Source: an uncultured Eubacteriales bacterium (GTDB lineage Bacteria; Bacillota; Clostridia; Oscillospirales; Oscillospiraceae). Taken from it: a stretch of 33,937 nucleotides of DNA. The position numbers were made by a program, and so were the translations under genes. The notes below the pieces were generated by a model. That model was not told the origin of the DNA, did no database searches, and saw nothing but the letters and a program-made list of their open reading frames with translations. Below, piece by piece: positions 30,484-33,937 of this stretch (position 1 is its first letter; every line of letters begins with the position of its first letter). Location: contig ONQJ01000004.1 in assembly GCA_900319935.1 (NCBI GenBank), forward strand, positions 1 through 33,937. The letters are read 5' to 3'.

Positions 30484-32016
30484 TCACAGGAAGCGGTCGT
30501 TCGGACGGAGGATATCGTCGAACATGCCCTGGACGCGTCTGCGAAGGTCCGCGCGCAGGTTCTCCGCGTCCGCGAGCAGGAGCTGCCGCCCCGTGAGCAC
30601 GCGCAGGCGCGCGTCGGCGACGCGGCGGCGCAGATCCTCGAGCTTCATCGCGGCGACGGCCGTGTCCTCGGCCTGCATGGCGCGCATGCGCTCGACCTCC
30701 TCCTCGATGCCGGTGCGGACGCCCGCGTAGTTGAGCACGGCGTTCTCGCGCGCCAGACGCTGGTACTCGCGCGCGAGGTTGTAGCGGTCGATGACCTCGC
30801 CGAGCGCGTGGTAGATCTCGCCCTCGTCGCGCTCGCGGCCGTTGTATTCGCCGCAGCGGTATTTCTCCATGACGATGCCGTAGCGTTCAAAGGCCCGCGC
30901 GACGGACTCCTCCCAGGAGATGTAGAGCTCGCGCTGCGCGCCCTCGCCGACGGCCCTCATCGTCTCGCGCGAGGCGAGCAGCTTTTCCAGCGCCGCGGCC
31001 ATCGACGCGGCGTTCTCCTCGATGAGCACGCCGCTCACGCCGTCTTCGACGTCCTCGGCGGCGCAGCTGCCGCGCACGAGCATGCTGCCCAGACTGCAGG
31101 CCGCGGCCTCGCGCACGACGAGCCCGTTGGTGTCGAAGGTCGAGGGGAAGAGGAACAGATCCGCGCGGCAGTACCAGGCGCGGATCACCGCGCGGTCGCG
31201 GATCGGCGGGGTGAAGAGCACCTTGCCGTCGAGCCCGAGCGCGGAGCAGCAGGCCGTGATCTCGTCCTTGTCGTTGCCGCCGCCGACGAAGACCATGCGG
31301 AAATCAAGCCCCTTTTCGTCCAGCATTTTCAGCGCGTCGAGGATGATGCGGATGCCCTTGTACCACATCATGCGCCCGACGAAGAGGAACACGGGCAGCT
31401 CCGCGGGCAGGTCATAGTCCTTCGTGGCCTCGGCCACCGCAGCCTCGTCTACGCGGCCGCGCGGGAAATCCACGCCGTTGGGCATGACGAGATAATCGCC
31501 CTCGTAGCCGAGCTTGCGCAGGTTCTCGCCCGCGCCGCGGCTGACCGTCCACACCTCGTCGCAGGCGGAGATGTTCTGCACGAGGATGCGCGCGGCCTCC
31601 TCCCGGATCAGATGGCTGCGGATCGCGTTGGCGATGTCGATGTCGAACTTGGTGTGATAGGTGAAGACGATGGGCTTGTCGATGCGGCTGCGCAGCGTGC
31701 GCGCGAGCATCGTCGAGGTGATGGGGCAGTGGCTGTGGATGAGGTCGAAGCCCTCGCCCTCCAGGCGGGCCATGACGTCCGCGTCGAAGGGCAGGCCCGC
31801 GCGGTAGCCGACGGCCTTCGTGATGTCGATGCTCGGATAGCGCACGACCTCGAAGGGGAAGACCGTGTCGTCCGCGTCCGGGTAGAAGGGCGTGACCACG
31901 ACGGCCTCGCCGTGGTTTTTCTGGATATAGGCGCCGTAGTTCACCACGGCGTTCGCCACGCCGTCGATGGCGGGCGGGAAGGAATCGTTGATAAGGCAGA
32001 TCTTCTGCTTGTCCAT
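30484..32016 (-). CDS. GT4 glycosyltransferase with C-terminal helical extension
   Basis: This 510-residue cytosolic or membrane-associated retaining glycosyltransferase resembles glucosyl-diacylglycerol synthases and Clostridium GT4 enzymes. It begins KICLINDSFPPAIDGVANAV, has the acceptor-side HSHCPITS and FTYHTKFD, then MPNGVDF, FLFVGRMMWYKG, and the donor motif FPSTFDTNGLVVREAAA, where Asp replaces the first Glu of the usual ExxxxxxxE. After residue 385 a charged helical region of about 125 residues (REYQRLAREN, EEEVERMRAMQAED) probably forms a coiled coil for dimerisation or membrane contact. It lies nine bases after sdaAA, so cotranscription is likely though the functional link is unclear. 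The product may be a glycolipid or a surface sugar. Confidence 0.87.
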   Translation of the reverse strand: MDKQKICLINDSFPPAIDGVANAVVNYGAYIQKNHGEAVVVTPFYPDADDTVFPFEVVRYPSIDITKAVGYRAGLPFDADVMARLEGEGFDLIHSHCPITSTMLARTLRSRIDKPIVFTYHTKFDIDIANAIRSHLIREEAARILVQNISACDEVWTVSRGAGENLRKLGYEGDYLVMPNGVDFPRGRVDEAAVAEATKDYDLPAELPVFLFVGRMMWYKGIRIILDALKMLDEKGLDFRMVFVGGGNDKDEITACCSALGLDGKVLFTPPIRDRAVIRAWYCRADLFLFPSTFDTNGLVVREAAACSLGSMLVRGSCAAEDVEDGVSGVLIEENAASMAAALEKLLASRETMRAVGEGAQRELYISWEESVARAFERYGIVMEKYRCGEYNGRERDEGEIYHALGEVIDRYNLAREYQRLARENAVLNYAGVRTGIEEEVERMRAMQAEDTAVAAMKLEDLRRRVADARLRVLTGRQLLLADAENLRADLRRRVQGMFDDILRPNDRFL

Positions 32017-32025
32017 GTCGTTTTC

Positions 32026-32910
32026 TTACTCCTGTGTTTTCCCGAAGAAGTCGTTGCGGAAGCGCACGGCCGTGGGGGAGGCCGCGACGCCGCCCCGGCC
32101 CGTCTCCTTCAGCAGCGGCGACATCAGGTCGCCGACGGCGCGCATCGCGTCGATCACCTCGTCGGCGGGGATGCGGCTGCGGATGCCCGCGAGCGCGAGC
32201 TCGGCCGCGCAGAGGGCGTTCATCGCGCCGGCGGCGTTGCGCTTGACGCAGGGGACCTCGACCAGACCCGCCACGGGGTCGCAGGCCAGGCCCATCATGT
32301 TTTTCAGCGCGATCGCCACGGCGGAGGACATCTGCTGGACGTTGCCGCCGTGGAGGTAGACCAGCGCGGCCGCGGCCATCGCGGAGGCCGTGCCGATCTC
32401 GGCCTGGCAGCCCGCCTCCGCCCCGGACATCGAGGCGCGCGAGGCGATCACCATGCCGAAGCCCGCGGCGACGTAGAGCGCGGCGATCAGCTCCTCCCGC
32501 GGCGTATCATGCGCCGCGGCGTAGGGCAGCAGCACCGCGGGCATCACGCCGCAGGCGCCGGCCGTCGGCGCGGCGACGATGCGGTGCATGCAGGCGTTGC
32601 ACTCGCCCATGCGGATCGCGCCCGTGAGGACGCGGCCGACGAACTCGCCGCAGATCGTGCTTCCGCTTTCCACGTACTGCCGCATACGCTCGGCGTCGCC
32701 GCCGATGAGGCGGCTGTGGGAGAGCTGGCCGGGATCGTAATCCGCGTCGGCCGCGATCATCGCGTCGAGCGCGGCGTTCATTTTCGCCAGCGACTGCTCG
32801 GGGCTGACGCCGCTCTCCTCCGCGGAGGCGAGCAGGATCTGCCGCCACAGCGGCAGGGCGCTCTCCATCTCCATTTCCTCGAGCTGACGCACCGAATAAA
32901 ACAAAGCCAT
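32026..32910 (-). CDS. sdaAA: L-serine dehydratase, iron-sulfur-dependent, alpha subunit
   Basis: The 294-residue catalytic subunit deaminates L-serine to pyruvate and ammonia. The three Fe-S ligands are Cys168 (GCQAEIG), Cys210 (ACDPVAG) and Cys221 (VPCVKRN); their spacing of 42 and 11 residues equals that of the characterised Legionella enzyme (343, 385, 396). APTAGACGVMPA and VKRNAAGAMNA are also conserved. The cluster is oxygen-sensitive, which suits an anaerobe. It follows the beta-subunit gene by 16 bases with GAGGGG before ATG. The pyruvate produced can feed NifJ. Confidence 0.96.
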   Translation of the reverse strand: MALFYSVRQLEEMEMESALPLWRQILLASAEESGVSPEQSLAKMNAALDAMIAADADYDPGQLSHSRLIGGDAERMRQYVESGSTICGEFVGRVLTGAIRMGECNACMHRIVAAPTAGACGVMPAVLLPYAAAHDTPREELIAALYVAAGFGMVIASRASMSGAEAGCQAEIGTASAMAAAALVYLHGGNVQQMSSAVAIALKNMMGLACDPVAGLVEVPCVKRNAAGAMNALCAAELALAGIRSRIPADEVIDAMRAVGDLMSPLLKETGRGGVAASPTAVRFRNDFFGKTQE

Positions 32911-32926
32911 TTTTCCGCCCCTCCCT

Positions 32927-33586
32927 TCAGTCCTGGTTGATGTAGACCGCGCGCAGGATGCCGTTCAGCGCGCGGATGCGCGCGAGCAGCGCCTCGGTCA
33001 GCGGCGTGTCGCACTCGATGACCATGACGGCCGTCCCGCCGCGGGAATTGCGGTTGACGTTGAAGGTCGCGATGTTGATCTTCTCCTCCGAGAGCACGCG
33101 CGAGACCTCCGCGACCGTGCCGGGCTTGTCCTCGTTGCGGATGATCAGCGTCGGCTGCTCGGCCGAGAAGCGCAGGGCCATGTCGCCGATGCGGCGGATC
33201 TCGATGCGCCCGCCGCCGAGCGAGGCCGCCTCGATGTCCGCCTCCGCGCCGTTCACGCCCTTCAGGACGAGCCGCGCGGTGTTCGGGTGGGACTGGGGGA
33301 TGTCCCCGAAGGCGAAGGAGAACAGCAGGCCCGCCTCCTTGGCGTAGCGGAAGCTGTCCGGCACGCGCACGTCGTCCGGCGCCATGCCCAGCAGGCCCGC
33401 AACGATGGCCTTGTCCGTGCCGTGGCCGCGGCCCGTGGCGGCGAAGGAGCCCGAGAGCGTGATGTCCGCCTCGGCGATCTCCTCGCCGAGGATGCGGCGG
33501 CAGGCCAGGCCGATGCGCACCGCGCCCGCCGTGTGCGAGCTCGACGGCCCGACCATGATCGGACCGATCAGATCGAAAATGTCCAT
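32927..33586 (-). CDS. sdaAB: L-serine dehydratase, iron-sulfur-dependent, beta subunit
   Basis: The 219-residue subunit starts DIFDLIGPIMVGPSSSHTAGAV, the conserved opening of the serine dehydratase beta domain, and ends with an ACT domain (RNEDKPGTVAEVSRVLSEE and VMVIECD) at about 145-219, which may sense serine. The start at 33586 is fixed by CAGGAGG seven bases upstream; the longer open frame to 33811 runs through the promoter and the REP element and is rejected. The gene leads the sdaAB - sdaAA - glycosyltransferase unit. Confidence 0.95.
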   Translation of the reverse strand: MDIFDLIGPIMVGPSSSHTAGAVRIGLACRRILGEEIAEADITLSGSFAATGRGHGTDKAIVAGLLGMAPDDVRVPDSFRYAKEAGLLFSFAFGDIPQSHPNTARLVLKGVNGAEADIEAASLGGGRIEIRRIGDMALRFSAEQPTLIIRNEDKPGTVAEVSRVLSEEKINIATFNVNRNSRGGTAVMVIECDTPLTEALLARIRALNGILRAVYINQD

Positions 33587-33625
33587 AAAAAAACCTCCTG
33601 TGCGGGAAGCGTTTTCCAATACTTC

Positions 33626-33654
33626 ATTATACCCGCGCGGGAGGCTTTTGACAA
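33626..33654 (-). promoter_or_regulatory. Sigma-A promoter of the serine dehydratase operon
   Basis: On the minus strand TTGTCA (33649-33654) and TATAAT (33626-33631) are exactly 17 bases apart, 39 bases before the sdaAB start. Confidence 0.82.
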
Positions 33655-33662
33655 GAATACTA

Positions 33663-33690
33663 AAAACTAAAATCTGAAAACTAAAGTCTA
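33663..33690. repeat. Two tandem 14-bp A-rich repeats
   Basis: AAAACTAAAATCTG (33663-33676) and AAAACTAAAGTCTA (33677-33690) match at 12 of 14 bases. They lie between the sda promoter and the REP-like hairpin and may mark the edge of the inserted element. Confidence 0.7.
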
Positions 33691-33700
33691 CACCTGCATC

Positions 33701-33749
33701 TGCCGCTGCAGCTCGCGGCGCATGGGACAAGGGACGGTTCTCTGTCCCA
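33701..33749 (+). repeat. REP-like palindromic element upstream of the RAYT gene
   Basis: TGGGACA (33723-33729) pairs with TGTCCCA (33743-33749), and an inner GGGAC (33731-33735) can compete for the same GTCCC, so two alternative hairpins are possible. The core GGGACGGTTCTCTGTCCC is a sequence I recognise as recurring next to REP-associated tyrosine transposase genes in Firmicutes. A second small hairpin (33702-33706 with 33715-33719) precedes it, and TTTTTT follows. Confidence 0.75.
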
Positions 33750-33757
33750 CTTTTTTC

Positions 33758-33787
33758 TTGACAAATACAAGCGTCTAAAGATATAGT
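33758..33787 (+). promoter_or_regulatory. Promoter of the RAYT gene
   Basis: TTGACA (33758-33763) and TATAGT (33782-33787) are separated by 18 bases. AGGTGA (33794-33799) is placed five bases before the ATG. Confidence 0.75.
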
Positions 33788-33804
33788 GTTGTCAGGTGAT
33801 TTGA

Positions 33805-33937
33805 ATGCCAAGAACGCAGAGAAAGAAAAGCACCTCCGGCATCTACCACGTTATGCTGCGGGGGATCAACCAACAGCAGATATTTGAAGACGAAGAAGAC
33901 TATCTTCGTTTTCTGTCGGTTCTGCGGGAATGCAAAG
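33805..33937 (+). CDS. REP-associated tyrosine transposase (RAYT), N-terminal part cut by right edge
   Basis: The 44 visible residues begin PRTQRKKSTSGIYHVMLRG and continue INQQQIFEDEEDYLRFLSVL, the standard opening of Y1/IS200-like RAYT proteins (PF01797), which nick single-stranded DNA at REP hairpins. The HUH motif and catalytic Tyr would lie beyond the window edge, so completeness is unknown. The A/T-rich codons (GAAGACGAAGAAGACTAT) differ sharply from the GC-rich neighbours, which suggests recent acquisition. It has its own promoter and a REP-like hairpin directly upstream. Confidence 0.85.
   Translation, partial: MPRTQRKKSTSGIYHVMLRGINQQQIFEDEEDYLRFLSVLRECK

Noticed and set aside
30418..32940. 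Plus-strand frame (840 codons) opposite the glycosyltransferase and sdaAA genes
   Set aside because: The minus-strand genes have full catalytic motifs; the frame starts in the terminator and has no ribosome site.

Overview
The window looks like chromosomal DNA from a GC-rich, spore-forming, strictly anaerobic Firmicute of the Clostridia (an Oscillospirales- or Christensenellales-like gut organism would fit, but species and family cannot be fixed from this sequence). The reasons are a SpoIIID sporulation regulator, pyruvate:ferredoxin oxidoreductase, superoxide reductase, an oxygen-labile Fe-S serine dehydratase, DnaD/DnaC-type helicase loaders, strong AGGAGG ribosome sites and sigma-A promoters close to TTGACA-17-TATAAT. 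The high GC content makes many antisense frames open; these were treated as shadows.

Layout. 1-4461 (minus): a growth and cell-shape operon, U32 peptidase - maf - mreC - mreD - PBP2 (running off the left edge), with tightly spaced or overlapping genes. It is divergent from dnaD - dnaC-like - DUF2804 (4453-7482, plus); the two opposing promoters overlap in their -35 boxes. 7493-10532 (minus): a proline/threonine-repeat L,D-transpeptidase and an M3-type metallopeptidase lipoprotein, divergent from a CBS-type manganese pyrophosphatase (10569-12290). 12401-14794 (plus): an OmpR-type two-component system and a desulfoferrodoxin. 14878-17823 (minus): a three-gene unit of VTC-domain protein, DUF4956 membrane protein and a glycine-tailed Cthe_2159-like surface lipoprotein, with a two-site direct repeat at its promoter. 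17837-21498 (minus): MATE exporter, PfkB sugar kinase and an unusual membrane-anchored esterase with four CxxC knuckles, closed by a terminator. 21495-22235 (minus): a YgjP-like metallopeptidase with a probable leaderless promoter. 22408-26095 (plus): nifJ. 26113-29921 (minus): an iron/cobalamin-type ABC importer plus a methyltransferase, behind a leader carrying an 18-bp perfect inverted repeat. 30043-30437 (plus): spoIIID with a sigma-E-like promoter. 30484-33654 (minus): serine dehydratase beta and alpha subunits and a GT4 glycosyltransferase. 33663-33937 (plus): a REP-like hairpin and the start of its RAYT transposase, cut by the right edge.

Central metabolism here (serine to pyruvate by SdaA, pyruvate to acetyl-CoA and reduced ferredoxin by NifJ, pyrophosphate removal by PpaC) fits an amino-acid-using anaerobe. 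The least understood parts are the VTC/DUF4956/Cthe_2159 unit, the CxxC-repeat esterase and the palindromic leader at 29814-30028. I found no CRISPR array, rRNA, tRNA or complete prophage.
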